A stretch of DNA of 43,482 nt, taken from Nostocales cyanobacterium LEGE 12452 (lineage in GTDB: Bacteria; Cyanobacteriota; Cyanobacteriia; Cyanobacteriales; Nostocaceae). The notes under the pieces were generated by a model. That model was not told the origin of the DNA, searched no databases, and saw only the letters and a program-made list of their open reading frames with translations. Every line of letters starts with the position of its first letter. Within the stretch, counting starts at the first letter, position 1. Shown in pieces: positions 35,424 to 43,482 of the stretch. The position numbers and the translations under genes were made by a program. The stretch is taken from contig JADEXV010000036.1 of the NCBI GenBank assembly GCA_015206945.1, positions 1 to 43,482 of the forward strand, in the 5' to 3' direction.

Positions 35424-37172
35424 ATGACCAATTGTATAAATCCCAATTGTCCAAAACCTGTTGACTCACTAAATGCAAACAACCTTATTTGCCGTAACTG
35501 TGGGTCAGAAATACTGTTGCAAGGTCGCTATAGGGTACTCAAACAACTAGGACAAGGTGGCTTTGGTAACACTTTTGAGGTTGACGAGTGTGGGAAAACT
35601 AAAGTTTTAAAAGTGCTGACTGAGAATAACCCCAAAGCCATTGAACTGTTTCAACAGGAAGCAAAGGTTTTGAGTCAGCTAAACAGTGGGGGTATTCCCA
35701 AGGTAGAACTAGATGGTTATTTTACTGTTTTACCTAAAAATAGCTCTGTACCATTGCACTGTTTAGCAATGGAGAAAATTGAAGGCGTAAATTTAGAGCA
35801 GTGGATGGAATTTCGTAATTATCAACGTCTTTCTGAAGGTCAAGCTCTCAATTGGCTAAAACAACTTGTAGAAATTCTCGCTTTAGTACACGCTCATCAA
35901 TATTTTCACCGTGATATTAAGCCTCAAAATATCATGCTGCGACCAAGTGGGCAGCTTGTCTTAATTGATTTTGGTGCAGTTCGACAAGTCACGACAACCA
36001 TTTTGGCGGGAAATTCCCATACCAGAATTTTTTCACAAGGCTATTCACCGCCAGAGCAACAAAACGGTTATTCGGTACAGCAGTCTGACTTTTTTGCATT
36101 GGGACGGACTTTTATTTTTTTGCTCACAGGTAAGGAACCCCAGGATAAAGAAATTTATGACCCTCTGACTAACGAGTTGCACTGGCGAAAATCTGCACTC
36201 AATATTTCTCCACTTTTGGCAGATTTAATCGACCATTTGATGGCTCCTACTGCAAATCATCGTCCTCAAAATACGCAAGTGATTTTGCAGAAATTGGACG
36301 GAATTGAAAAAGCGTTACAAACGCCTAGAATACTATGGCAACAAACGAAAATTCAATCAAGTAATGGGTCTAAATCTGCTGCATCATCTAGTTCTGTTGC
36401 TACTGTATCAGTCGGTGTAGCTAAATCGGTCAATGTGTCTTCTAGCCAGACTCAGAAAAGCCAAAAACTTTGGCAAGTTCTCATCGGTTTAGGAGTGGGA
36501 TATTTTGCTGTTGTTATTGCGGCTATTAATCAACCAAATACCAAAAATCCGGTTTCCGTTTCTCCTGTAGAAAATGTTCCAGTAGCTATTCCTAGTCCAG
36601 TTACCCAAATTCCTGAAATCCCATTAACTGTTAAATCTGAACCTACAATAAGTCCTTCAACTTTACCTACATCTGACAAAGTAGAAACCGAACAAGCTCA
36701 AACAGAGGAGATAGAAAAACAAAAACTTAAAGCAGCTTTAAAAGCGGAGGAAGAAAGACAAGCGGCTATTAGAAAAGAAGCTGATGTTAGAACAGCAAGA
36801 GAGCAGTTAGAAGCTGTGATAAGGGAAAAAAGAGAAATGAGGCAAAGAAGAGAGCAGTTAAATGCTGATATAAAAGCAAGGGCTTTAATAACACAAAAAA
36901 GGCAACAATCCGATAAACAGCAACAGACAAAAATTAGTCTTGAAAAAGCTAAACAAGTTTATTTGCAAATTAAGGAGCAACCAAAAACAACTGTAACAAC
37001 CTCAAATAAACGGCAATTACCATCTAAGCAAGAAGTTCCAAAAAAACAACTAAACAATGCAGTAAATACAAATGATGATGGGGCTAATGTCCCTAATCCT
37101 TGGGAATCTACATATCCCATACCTAAAACTTCCGATGAATTAGAACAAGTAATAAGAGAGGGAAATCAATGA
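35424..37172 (+). CDS. 4-Cys-type Ser/Thr protein kinase with one membrane segment and coiled-coil tail
   Basis: The 582-aa protein starts with the cyanobacterial 4-Cys motif (Cys4, Cys9, Cys23, Cys26), probably a small metal- or redox-sensing ribbon. The kinase domain spans about 34-300, with the Gly loop LGQGGFGNTF, Lys63, Glu79, HRDIKPQN (His162-Arg163-Asp164) and DFG (182-184), so it looks catalytically competent. A membrane segment lies near 352-372 (VLIGLGVGYFAVVIAAI). The remaining residues are a Pro/Ser linker followed by a Lys/Glu/Arg/Gln-rich coiled coil (about 430-520), probably outside the cytoplasm. ATGA overlaps the next gene start by 4 nt. The kinase and the secreted partner are likely to work together. 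Confidence 0.92.
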   Translation: MTNCINPNCPKPVDSLNANNLICRNCGSEILLQGRYRVLKQLGQGGFGNTFEVDECGKTKVLKVLTENNPKAIELFQQEAKVLSQLNSGGIPKVELDGYFTVLPKNSSVPLHCLAMEKIEGVNLEQWMEFRNYQRLSEGQALNWLKQLVEILALVHAHQYFHRDIKPQNIMLRPSGQLVLIDFGAVRQVTTTILAGNSHTRIFSQGYSPPEQQNGYSVQQSDFFALGRTFIFLLTGKEPQDKEIYDPLTNELHWRKSALNISPLLADLIDHLMAPTANHRPQNTQVILQKLDGIEKALQTPRILWQQTKIQSSNGSKSAASSSSVATVSVGVAKSVNVSSSQTQKSQKLWQVLIGLGVGYFAVVIAAINQPNTKNPVSVSPVENVPVAIPSPVTQIPEIPLTVKSEPTISPSTLPTSDKVETEQAQTEEIEKQKLKAALKAEEERQAAIRKEADVRTAREQLEAVIREKREMRQRREQLNADIKARALITQKRQQSDKQQQTKISLEKAKQVYLQIKEQPKTTVTTSNKRQLPSKQEVPKKQLNNAVNTNDDGANVPNPWESTYPIPKTSDELEQVIREGNQ

Positions 37173-37957
37173 TAAATTTCACAGTTAAAAGCTTAATCAC
37201 TTTGCTAGTAACTAGCTCGGCTTTGTTATTAATACCAATGAGAAGTGACGCACAGGTAAATATGAGTACACTAGCTCAGGTTGCGAAAAGCTGCCAAGAA
37301 GATGTACTTTCTTCTAACTATTATGAGCGAATGGAATTTGATGCAAATCTTATAAATTACTTAGGAGTTAATGACAAAAATTATAATCAAAAAAGAATCA
37401 CATATTGTATCAATAATCGATATCATTATTCCTTAGTATTGACTAAATATCCTTGGCTTGCTTCAACAGGAGAAATCCTCCCTGGATATCCTGGTTCTGT
37501 TGTTGTTGGAACTTTAGCCAAGTACTTTGGTGGTGTTTATCATACAACTTCTATTTTAGAGTGTATTGCCAATGAAGATGTATCAAGTGAACAATGCTCT
37601 TTTACTAAAAATAATATTGCTGACGGAACTCCCTTGAGAAAAGTGCCATATTTTAATGCATTTGGTTTAAATCAGAGTTATGCTGTTAATGTTTGTCCTT
37701 CTTGTGTTGTTGCGCATGATCAGGTATCCGGTTCAAAAGAAGAAACTTTAACAGCTTTTATCAAGTGGTTTATTACACTTGATAAACCCCAAAGAAGAGA
37801 ATTGATTTCTCTTTTAGGAGATGGTGATGAAGCTAGTGAATTAAGGCAAGCACTAATAAATCAATCTTCAGAAGCAGTAAATGAATATTCGAGAGTACGC
37901 GCAAGAGTTCAAGAGCAGGAACAGGAGCAGCGTAGACAAGAGTTACTTGGTAATTAG
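37169..37957 (+). CDS. Secreted protein of unknown function coupled to the 4-Cys kinase
   Basis: The 262-aa product has a signal peptide (MINFTVKSLITLLVTSSALLL, with a likely cleavage after RSDA). The mature part contains paired cysteines (SCQED, YCINN, ECIANEDVSSEQC, VCPSCVVAH) that could form disulfides, and ends in a Gln/Glu/Arg-rich helix (ARVQEQEQEQRRQ). I do not recognise a family. Its ATG overlaps the kinase stop (ATGA), so translation is coupled. Since the kinase has a coiled coil on the far side of its membrane segment, this could be an extracytoplasmic partner. Confidence 0.72.
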   Translation: MINFTVKSLITLLVTSSALLLIPMRSDAQVNMSTLAQVAKSCQEDVLSSNYYERMEFDANLINYLGVNDKNYNQKRITYCINNRYHYSLVLTKYPWLASTGEILPGYPGSVVVGTLAKYFGGVYHTTSILECIANEDVSSEQCSFTKNNIADGTPLRKVPYFNAFGLNQSYAVNVCPSCVVAHDQVSGSKEETLTAFIKWFITLDKPQRRELISLLGDGDEASELRQALINQSSEAVNEYSRVRARVQEQEQEQRRQELLGN

Positions 37958-37989
37958 GTGATATTTAAAACAGTGCTGTAGTAACATTA

Positions 37990-38017
37990 TGTTGGGTTAA
38001 GGCAAGAAGACCCAACA
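37990..38017. other. Inverted repeat after the kinase operon
   Basis: TGTTGGGT and ACCCAACA, an 8-bp perfect stem with a 12-nt loop, start about 32 nt after the secreted-protein gene. It has no T-run. It resembles the GTTGGGTTAAG-type dispersed repeat common in cyanobacterial genomes. Confidence 0.45.
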
Positions 38018-38070
38018 CCAACAAATTAAATTTTATCGACAATACGTGATACCTATTCTTTCAAGCTGCG

Positions 38071-38868
38071 ATGTATGACAACATCTGTAAATTCATTGCC
38101 GAAAACTTCAAAGATGATTTCGCAACATGGTTACTAGGTTCACCAATTAAATTAACAGAACTTAGCCCTACTGAATTATCAAATGAACCAATTCGCGCCG
38201 ATTCATTAATTTTATTGCAATCTAATGATTTAGTTCTACATACCGAATTTCAAACTGATGCTGATGAAAGTATCCCCTTTCGGATGTTAGATTATCGAGT
38301 TAGGGTTTATCGCCGCTTTCCTAACAAAGAAATGCGTCAAATAGTAATCTATTTGAGAAAAACAAGTTCAGAATTAGTCAGTGAAAATAGTTTTAGATTA
38401 AATAACACTTACCATCAGTTTGAGGTAATACGGCTGTGAGAACAACCTACAGACAGATTTATGAGTATTCCAGGTCTATTACCCTTTGCCGTGCTAAGTC
38501 AGACAAACGATCCTACAATGGTATTAACCCAAGTAGCCAAAGCGGTTGAAGCTATTAGCGATCGCCAGCTACAAAGAAATATAGCTGCTGCCAGTGGAAT
38601 TTTAGCAGGTCTGGTGCTAAGTAAAAATGTAATTAGCAAAATATTAAGGAGTGAGATTATGCGCGAATCAGTCATTTATCAACAAATCCTAGAAGAAGGC
38701 GAAGCCAAAGGTAAAGCCAAAGGTGAAGCCAAAGGCAAAGCAGAAACAACAAGAAAGTTAGCTTTAAATTTGTTGCGAATTGGAATGAGTTTAGAACAAA
38801 TTGCTCAAGTTACTGAATTATCTATTGAGCAAGTTCAAGTTTTACAAGAGGAGATTCAAAAATCTTAA
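38071..38868 (+). pseudogene. Rpn-family putative nuclease interrupted by an in-frame TGA
   Basis: The frame reads MYDNICKFIAENFKDDFATW to FEVIRL, then TGA at 38437-38439, then continues EQPTDRFMSIPGLLPFAVL to the natural end in the same frame. The intact relative at 29931 has VVRLWEQD at this place, so the stop replaces a TGG tryptophan codon by one base. Everything after it, including ESVIYQQILEEGEAKG and a lysine/glycine/glutamate repeat (GKAKGEAKGKAE), is preserved. The break is either recent or suppressed by readthrough. Initiation at ATG 38461 could also yield a free C-terminal fragment. Confidence 0.85.
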
Positions 38869-38908
38869 TTTTAATTAATTGTTTTAGAAAATACATAGCT
38901 ATATAAGC

Positions 38909-38930
38909 AAAACCCGCGAATGCGGGTTTC
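38909..38930. terminator. Bidirectional terminator between the Rpn pseudogene and asnS
   Basis: AAACCCGC-GAAT-GCGGGTTT is a perfect 8-bp stem with a GAAT loop. On the minus strand it ends in TTTT and serves asnS. On the plus strand a CAAAGTTTTTATT tail follows. Confidence 0.85.
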
Positions 38931-38999
38931 AAAGTTTTTATTAAGTCCGTGCAGACGTAATTGGTTTGTGTAGACGCGATAACAGGTCTAAAATTTAAA

Positions 39000-40391
39000 C
39001 TAAAACTCAGCACTTTGGGGTGTACGCGGAAAGGGAATCACATCACGAATATTTCCCATACCCGTAATAAATTGCACGAGTCGTTCAAAACCCAACCCGA
39101 AACCTGCATGGGGGACAGTACCATAACGACGCAAATCAAGATACCACCACAAGTCTTCTGGCTTTAACCCTTGCGCCAATACACGGCGTTCTAAGACTTC
39201 TAAACGTTCTTCTCTCTGAGAACCGCCGACAATTTCGCCAATTTTGGGTGCAAGAATATCCATTGCACGGACAGTTTTTTCATCGTCGTTCAAGCGCATA
39301 TAAAAAGCTTTGATTTGCGCTGGATAATCTGTAACGATCGCAGGCTTTTTAAATAATTGTTCAGCTAGATACCGCTCATGTTCTGATTGTAAATCTAAAC
39401 CCCAACTCACAGGATATTCAAATTTAACATCAGCTTTTTCTAAAAGTTTGATGGCTTCTGTATAAGTTAACCGTTCAAACTGATTATTAATAATATTTTC
39501 GGCTGTTGCCAACACAGATTTATCAATGCGTTCATTGAAAAATTCCATGTCTTCTGGGCAAGTTTCCAATACATATTTAAAAATGTGTTTGAGAAACGCC
39601 TCAGCTAAATCCATATCACCTTCTAAGTCACAAAAAGCCATTTCCGGCTCAACCATCCAAAATTCTGCTAGGTGGCGCGAGGTGTTGGAATTTTCTGCAC
39701 GGAAGGTAGGGCCAAAGGTGTAGACGTTACTAAACGCCATAGCCATAACTTCCGCTTCCAACTGGCCGCTAACTGTTAAATATGTGGGTTTAGCAAAAAA
39801 GTCTTGGCTGTAATCTACTGCTTGGTTTTCTGTGCGGGGAATATTCTTTAAATCTAAACTGGTAACGCTAAACAGTTCACCCGCGCCTTCGCAATCGCTA
39901 GCAGTGATGATAGGTGTGTGTACCCACAAAAAGCCTCTTTCTTGGAAGAACTGGTGAATTGCTGTCGAACAAGCATTTCGGACGCGGAAAACTGCACCAA
40001 AGGAATTGGTACGCGATCGCAAATGTCCAATGGTTCGCAGAAACTCAAAGGAATGGCGTTTCTTTTGCAGGGGATATGTATCGGGATCAGCTTCGCCGTA
40101 AACTTTCACGGACTCGGCTTTCAACTCAATTCGCTGTCCTTTACCGAGAGAAGCCACCAGTACCCCTGTAGCCTCAACAGCAGCACCCGTATTCAATTTT
40201 TTTAATATAGCTTCATAATCTGGCAAATCCTGATTAATGACGACTTGCAAATTAGCTAGCGATGAGCCGTCATTGACTTCAATAAAAGCAAACCCTTTGG
40301 ATTCACGCTTCGTCCGCACCCAGCCTTGAACTTGGAGGGACTCATCAGGTTGGCCACTTCGCAATATTTCTGCAATCCGTCGATTTACCAT
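39000..40391 (-). CDS. asnS: Asparaginyl-tRNA synthetase
   Basis: AsnS charges tRNA-Asn. The 463-aa sequence has an N-terminal OB-fold anticodon-binding domain ([22 protein letters not shown]). The class II core carries motif 2 [26 protein letters not shown] and motif 3 [31 protein letters not shown], the asparagine-specific form. It starts at 40391, 2 nt after the stop of the small coiled-coil gene, so the two are co-transcribed. Confidence 0.97.
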   Translation of the reverse strand: MVNRRIAEILRSGQPDESLQVQGWVRTKRESKGFAFIEVNDGSSLANLQVVINQDLPDYEAILKKLNTGAAVEATGVLVASLGKGQRIELKAESVKVYGEADPDTYPLQKKRHSFEFLRTIGHLRSRTNSFGAVFRVRNACSTAIHQFFQERGFLWVHTPIITASDCEGAGELFSVTSLDLKNIPRTENQAVDYSQDFFAKPTYLTVSGQLEAEVMAMAFSNVYTFGPTFRAENSNTSRHLAEFWMVEPEMAFCDLEGDMDLAEAFLKHIFKYVLETCPEDMEFFNERIDKSVLATAENIINNQFERLTYTEAIKLLEKADVKFEYPVSWGLDLQSEHERYLAEQLFKKPAIVTDYPAQIKAFYMRLNDDEKTVRAMDILAPKIGEIVGGSQREERLEVLERRVLAQGLKPEDLWWYLDLRRYGTVPHAGFGLGFERLVQFITGMGNIRDVIPFPRTPQSAEF

Positions 40392-40393
40392 AT

Positions 40394-40756
40394 TTACCCA
40401 GCATAAGACTTTAATATCCAGCCTATGATAACGCCCATTCCACCAAAGCGGACGACTTGCCAGAAAGGTTTTTTGAGGCTACGCCAAGAAAATAACTGGC
40501 TTTCTAAATTTAGTTGTAGCATTTCCAACTGCCGTTGAATTTGCCGTAACTCTGCTTTGATTTCTGGTGTCTGAGATTTATTGTGCTTTAGTTGATCGCG
40601 GTGCTGTTGCCATTGTGCCTGTTGCTGGCGATCGCGTTGCACTTGATCGTAACGTTCTCTTAAGGATAGGAGCGATCGCTCTACTTCCTCTAGTTCTTGT
40701 TCAAAATCTGGTTCTGGATTTTCTGCTGACGGCTGTGATTGTTTTGGCGGCTTCAT
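40394..40756 (-). CDS. Hypothetical coiled-coil protein with C-terminal membrane segment
   Basis: The 120-aa product has a Glu/Gln-rich N-terminus and a long coiled coil (residues 18-90: [35 protein letters not shown]). A single hydrophobic segment near the end ([15 protein letters not shown]) looks like a tail anchor. I do not recognise a family. It lies immediately upstream of asnS (2-nt gap) and 44 nt from the divergent gene at 40801. Confidence 0.65.
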   Translation of the reverse strand: MKPPKQSQPSAENPEPDFEQELEEVERSLLSLRERYDQVQRDRQQQAQWQQHRDQLKHNKSQTPEIKAELRQIQRQLEMLQLNLESQLFSWRSLKKPFWQVVRFGGMGVIIGWILKSYAG

Positions 40757-40800
40757 TTACAAGTAGTAAAGTAGAAGTAAATGCAAATGTGCCAATAATT

Positions 40801-41076
40801 ATGTCTCAATCTACTCAGCTGCCTAAAACCAGTCAACTGAATGAACTTACTACTTTGGAACTAGCTCAAGCCCTCATGGAAAGGCTGACTATTTCCCCTA
40901 ACGATTGGCATCGCCTCAAGTCTAACCGTAATTCCCGCGCTAATGAACAAGTGGCAGCAGCAATTGTGTATCTTTTAAAGAATCAGCCAGAAGAAGCTCA
41001 AGCTAGATTACAACAAGCAGTTGGTTGGTTAGATCGCTCTATTTCTGCGCCTCCCTGTCCGACTCACGGAAAATAG
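40801..41076 (+). CDS. Small conserved cyanobacterial protein (possibly DUF6439)
   Basis: From ATG 40801 the product is 91 aa (MSQSTQLPKTSQLNELTTLE). The core is helical, with ALMERLTISPNDWHRLKSNR and a TPR-like QPEEAQARLQQAVGWL stretch. It resembles a small family annotated in cyanobacteria as DUF6439, but this identification is from memory. A longer in-frame extension upstream overlaps the divergent gene and looks non-coding. Confidence 0.6.
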   Translation: MSQSTQLPKTSQLNELTTLELAQALMERLTISPNDWHRLKSNRNSRANEQVAAAIVYLLKNQPEEAQARLQQAVGWLDRSISAPPCPTHGK

Positions 41077-41124
41077 GGAGTAGGCAATAAAAAATCAATC
41101 AACCAATAACTTTTTTTCTTCCCT

Positions 41125-41144
41125 AGACGCGATTAATCGCGTCT
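41125..41144. terminator. Palindromic repeat, probable bidirectional terminator
   Basis: AGACGCGATTAATCGCGTCT is a perfect 20-bp palindrome between two convergent genes. It resembles the GAGACGCGAT-type dispersed cyanobacterial repeat. A partial GTAGACGCGAT copy lies at 38971-38982. Confidence 0.65.
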
Positions 41145-41156
41145 TTACTAGCCCTG

Positions 41157-41606
41157 TTATCGCCGCAGAGATAATCCCCGGCGATTTTCCATTTGTTTAC
41201 AAAGCCTCAATTCTGTGCCTTTACGGTTCCACTCTACCTGATCAAAAATTTGATGCAGAAGACATAAACCACGACCATTTTCTGACTCATCTGGTGGAAG
41301 ATAGTCGGTTGGTTCTTCATTAATAGTAGATGAAGGAGTAAAGCCACTACCCTGGTCTGATATTATCCACCAATATTGATTATCTATTACAGAAAAACGA
41401 ACTACAACTGTTTTACTCGGATCGAGATTATTACCATGTTTAGCTGCATTTACTAGGGCTTCTTGAAGTCCTAGCCGCAGTTCTGCTTGTAATCTTGCTG
41501 GAATTTCTGCCAACAATAAGTCTAAGATGGGACAAAGGTAGAGGGTTGAGGCAAAACTAATAGTGCCCCAATAACGTCCAACTGGACGAAGTGAAATAGT
41601 AATCAC
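41157..41606 (-). CDS. Anti-sigma-factor-type ATP-binding protein (RsbW-like)
   Basis: The 149-aa protein is a stand-alone HATPase_c_2 domain: LGLQEALVNAAKHGNNLDPSKTV (N-box with EALVNAAKHG), WWIISDQGSGFTP (G1) and ENGRGLCLLHQIFDQVEW (G2). This is the RsbW/SpoIIAB serine-kinase/anti-sigma fold, usually paired with a PP2C phosphatase or STAS antagonist, which are not seen here. It could act in sigma-factor or signalling control. Confidence 0.88.
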   Translation of the reverse strand: MITISLRPVGRYWGTISFASTLYLCPILDLLLAEIPARLQAELRLGLQEALVNAAKHGNNLDPSKTVVVRFSVIDNQYWWIISDQGSGFTPSSTINEEPTDYLPPDESENGRGLCLLHQIFDQVEWNRKGTELRLCKQMENRRGLSLRR

Positions 41607-41997
41607 AAGAGAAACCCCATAGCTTTCAGTTAGCTAGACATCAGTTTGCTATTACAGTCACCCTGATAAAACTTGAGGTGGTCATGCTGCCTTCAAACTT
41701 GCGTCTTTAAAACTAAATTTTGAAAATGCTAGGGAGCATTGGCTCTATAACTATGAATTGGGATTGTTTAGGTATATATCGGCTGGAATAAATTTGATAA
41801 TGAAGTCAGCAAATTAAGAATATGCTGTTAATTTTACAGAGTCTTAGCCTACTCTAGTTAGTTGCCGATTTATAGTTTACACAATCTTATTCATGTTTTT
41901 AATAACCCATGCAACTTGAATTTATTTAAACAAAATGAATTTTTATTTTTGGCTTAATTCAATTTTAGCATCTTTAGTATGCACTAGACTAAAGTTT
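41607..41997. other. 391-bp AT-rich gap between rlmD and the anti-sigma-type gene
   Basis: Both flanking genes are on the minus strand. No gene or strong hairpin was identified. The promoter of the anti-sigma-type gene probably lies here. Confidence 0.45.
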
Positions 41998-43404
41998 TCA
42001 AATTTCAGTTTTTTCGAAGGAATTACTACCCTTGTCAAAATGTGATAGCACAAGAAAGACGGCAGTTTCAACATGAGCAGTTTGAGGAAAAAAATCAGCA
42101 GGTTGTACCCGTGTGATGGTATATTGCCCATCTTGACAAAGCAATTTCAAGTCGCGGGCGAGGGTAGCTACTTTACAGCTGACGTAAACGATCCGAGATG
42201 GTTTCAATTGCCGTAAAGTATCTATGACTGCGCGATCGCACCCCTTACGTGGCGGATCGAGTATTACTACTTCTGGTATTGTGCCCATTTGAGGAAGCAA
42301 TTTCTCTACTGCCCCGACTTGGAATGTCACATTATCAATTCCGTTGCGGTGGGCATTCAAAATAGCTTGTTCTACTGCTGCTGCTTGCACTTCTAATCCT
42401 GTAGCAATACGTACTTTTTTGGCCAGGGGTAAAGTTAAAGTCCCAATACCACAGTAGGCATCAACTAAGAACTCATGCCCTTGAAGATTGAGTTCTGATT
42501 GAATTACCTGTAATAGTGCCTCTGCTGTTTCGGTATACACTTGGAAAAATGTATCTGGGCGTACTTGAAATTCCAGTCCAGCAAAATTTTCACGCAGGTG
42601 GGGTACTCCAGCGATGCAACGGGTTTCTGATCCAAAGATAGCATTTGTGCGATCGCTATTGCGATTGAGCGACACTCCCACTAACTGCGGATAGCGCTTT
42701 AACCATTCCTGGGCTTGGGTTTCAATTCCTGATAAATTCCAGTCCTTAACCACCAAAGTCAGTAACATTTCCCCAGTGTGTCGGCCAATGCGTAAACTGA
42801 GATGGCGAATTTTTCCTTGGTGGCGCTGTTCGTTGTAAATTTGCCAACCTTGCTGTTGGATATCCTGCTTAACTTCTCCAAGTAAGGGATTTAATCGCGC
42901 ATCTTGGACTGGACATTGATTTAAATTAATTAATTGGTGACTACCTTTTTGATAGTAACCAGCTTGTACTTGTCCTGTTACTGATAGCGAGAGAGGATAT
43001 GTAGATTTATTACGGTAACCGAGAGCAGAAGGGGCAGCAAGTACCGGATCTACTGGTGGTTGAATAAAACCGCCAATGCGTTCTAAAGCTTGGATAACTT
43101 GATTTTGCTTGGCTGTTAGCTGGTAATCATAATTAATATGCTGCCACTGGCAACCACCGCACTTGTCAGCCACAATACAACTGGGCCGAATACGGTGGGC
43201 GGATGGTTCCAATAGCTCCTGGAGCTTACCGTGGGCGTATTTGGGTTTAACATTTACTAAACGGACAATGGCGCGATCGCCTGGGACAGTATCTGGGACA
43301 AACACTACACGTTCATCAGCGCGTCCTACACCATCGCCTGTATCACTCAGGTTAGCGATCGTTACTTCAATTAATTCACCCTGTTGCCAAATTGTTTTAG
43401 TCAT
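41998..43404 (-). CDS. rlmD: 23S rRNA (uracil-5-)-methyltransferase RlmD
   Basis: RlmD methylates a uridine in 23S rRNA (position 1939 in E. coli). The 468-aa sequence has an N-terminal TRAM domain (GELIEVTIANLSDTGDGVGR). An iron-sulfur cluster motif follows (CIVADKCGGCQWQH), and a methyltransferase core has LVDAYCGIGTLTLPLA, VILDPPRKGCDRAVI and the nucleophilic Cys in IVYVSCKVATLARDL. Paralogous RNA uridine methyltransferases (RlmC/TrmFO-independent types) are similar, so exact target specificity is inferred. Confidence 0.9.
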   Translation of the reverse strand: MTKTIWQQGELIEVTIANLSDTGDGVGRADERVVFVPDTVPGDRAIVRLVNVKPKYAHGKLQELLEPSAHRIRPSCIVADKCGGCQWQHINYDYQLTAKQNQVIQALERIGGFIQPPVDPVLAAPSALGYRNKSTYPLSLSVTGQVQAGYYQKGSHQLINLNQCPVQDARLNPLLGEVKQDIQQQGWQIYNEQRHQGKIRHLSLRIGRHTGEMLLTLVVKDWNLSGIETQAQEWLKRYPQLVGVSLNRNSDRTNAIFGSETRCIAGVPHLRENFAGLEFQVRPDTFFQVYTETAEALLQVIQSELNLQGHEFLVDAYCGIGTLTLPLAKKVRIATGLEVQAAAVEQAILNAHRNGIDNVTFQVGAVEKLLPQMGTIPEVVILDPPRKGCDRAVIDTLRQLKPSRIVYVSCKVATLARDLKLLCQDGQYTITRVQPADFFPQTAHVETAVFLVLSHFDKGSNSFEKTEI

Positions 43405-43449
43405 TTGTCATTGGTCGTTGGTCATTTGTTATTGGGCATTGGGAATTGG
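43405..43449. repeat. Degenerate TTGGTCA/TTGGGCA heptamer repeats upstream of rlmD
   Basis: Units such as TTGGTCG, TTGGTCA and TTGGGCA abut the rlmD start codon. They belong to the same repeat class as 247-281 and 32486-32513, though here they are more degenerate. Confidence 0.5.
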
Positions 43450-43482
43450 AAATTAATTATTTTTTCTTACTCCCCCTGCTCC

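Noticed and set aside
40567..40800. Long N-terminal extension of the small gene at 40801
   Set aside because: It overlaps the divergent coiled-coil gene on the opposite strand and its sequence does not resemble the conserved 91-aa protein.

Overview
The window comes from a filamentous, probably Nostoc/Anabaena-type cyanobacterium. Several things point there: many copies of the HIP1 palindrome GCGATCGC, TTGGGCA-type heptanucleotide tandem repeats between genes, AACTCCTAACTCC-type inverted repeats at convergent gene ends, a small protein of the Mo-dependent nitrogenase C-terminal family, a 4-Cys-type Ser/Thr kinase, and a CIRCE plus K-box control region on groESL. All 43.5 kb look chromosomal. 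I found no tRNA, rRNA, CRISPR array or complete insertion sequence.

Layout. Positions 1-6.9 kb hold the end of an unknown gene, trigger factor (tig), then divergently asd, dapA and RNase J. Positions 7-14 kb hold a hypothetical coiled-coil protein, the Mo-nitrogenase-C-terminal-like protein, a membrane-anchored orthocaspase-like protein whose catalytic His/Cys pair reads Tyr/Asn, a small membrane protein, rpmF, a sulfite-oxidase-like molybdoenzyme and an aldehyde dehydrogenase. At 14.1-15.3 kb is a response-regulator/histidine-kinase hybrid.

Positions 15.4-20.8 kb hold the most interesting unit, a compact three-gene operon. It encodes a Trypco1 (trypsin-co-occurring) protein, a single 716-aa chain joining a trypsin-like protease, a TIR domain and an AAA-like ATPase, and, through a TGATG start/stop overlap, a second AAA-like ATPase carrying two Ig-like repeats and about five membrane segments. 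This fits a predicted biological-conflict (anti-phage or regulated suicide) system. The proposal is inference from domain content.

Positions 21-25.8 kb carry the urease operon ureD-ureA-ureB-(DUF1349)-ureC, with an extra DUF1349 gene between ureB and ureC. A frameshifted Rpn-family nuclease gene starts 3 nt after ureC, and a relic of its C-terminus lies further on. Positions 25.8-29.8 kb hold a methyltransferase-like gene overlapping an SPL-type radical SAM gene, a second methyltransferase and an orphan AT-rich ParA. Positions 29.9-34.7 kb hold an intact Rpn-family gene, groEL, groES with their control region, a decayed (2Fe-2S) ferredoxin-like pseudogene and a NarL-type response regulator that may be Rre1/Ycf29. 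Positions 34.7-38.9 kb hold a NIL-domain protein, the 4-Cys kinase overlapping a secreted protein of unknown function, and a third Rpn-family gene killed by one nonsense codon. Positions 39-43.4 kb hold asnS, small proteins, an anti-sigma-type ATPase and rlmD.

Themes. Housekeeping genes (protein folding, lysine/threonine biosynthesis, RNA processing, urea use) alternate with accessory modules. The Rpn family is represented by three gene-sized loci in different states of decay plus one C-terminal relic. Convergent gene pairs are often separated by repeat-derived hairpins that probably act as bidirectional terminators.
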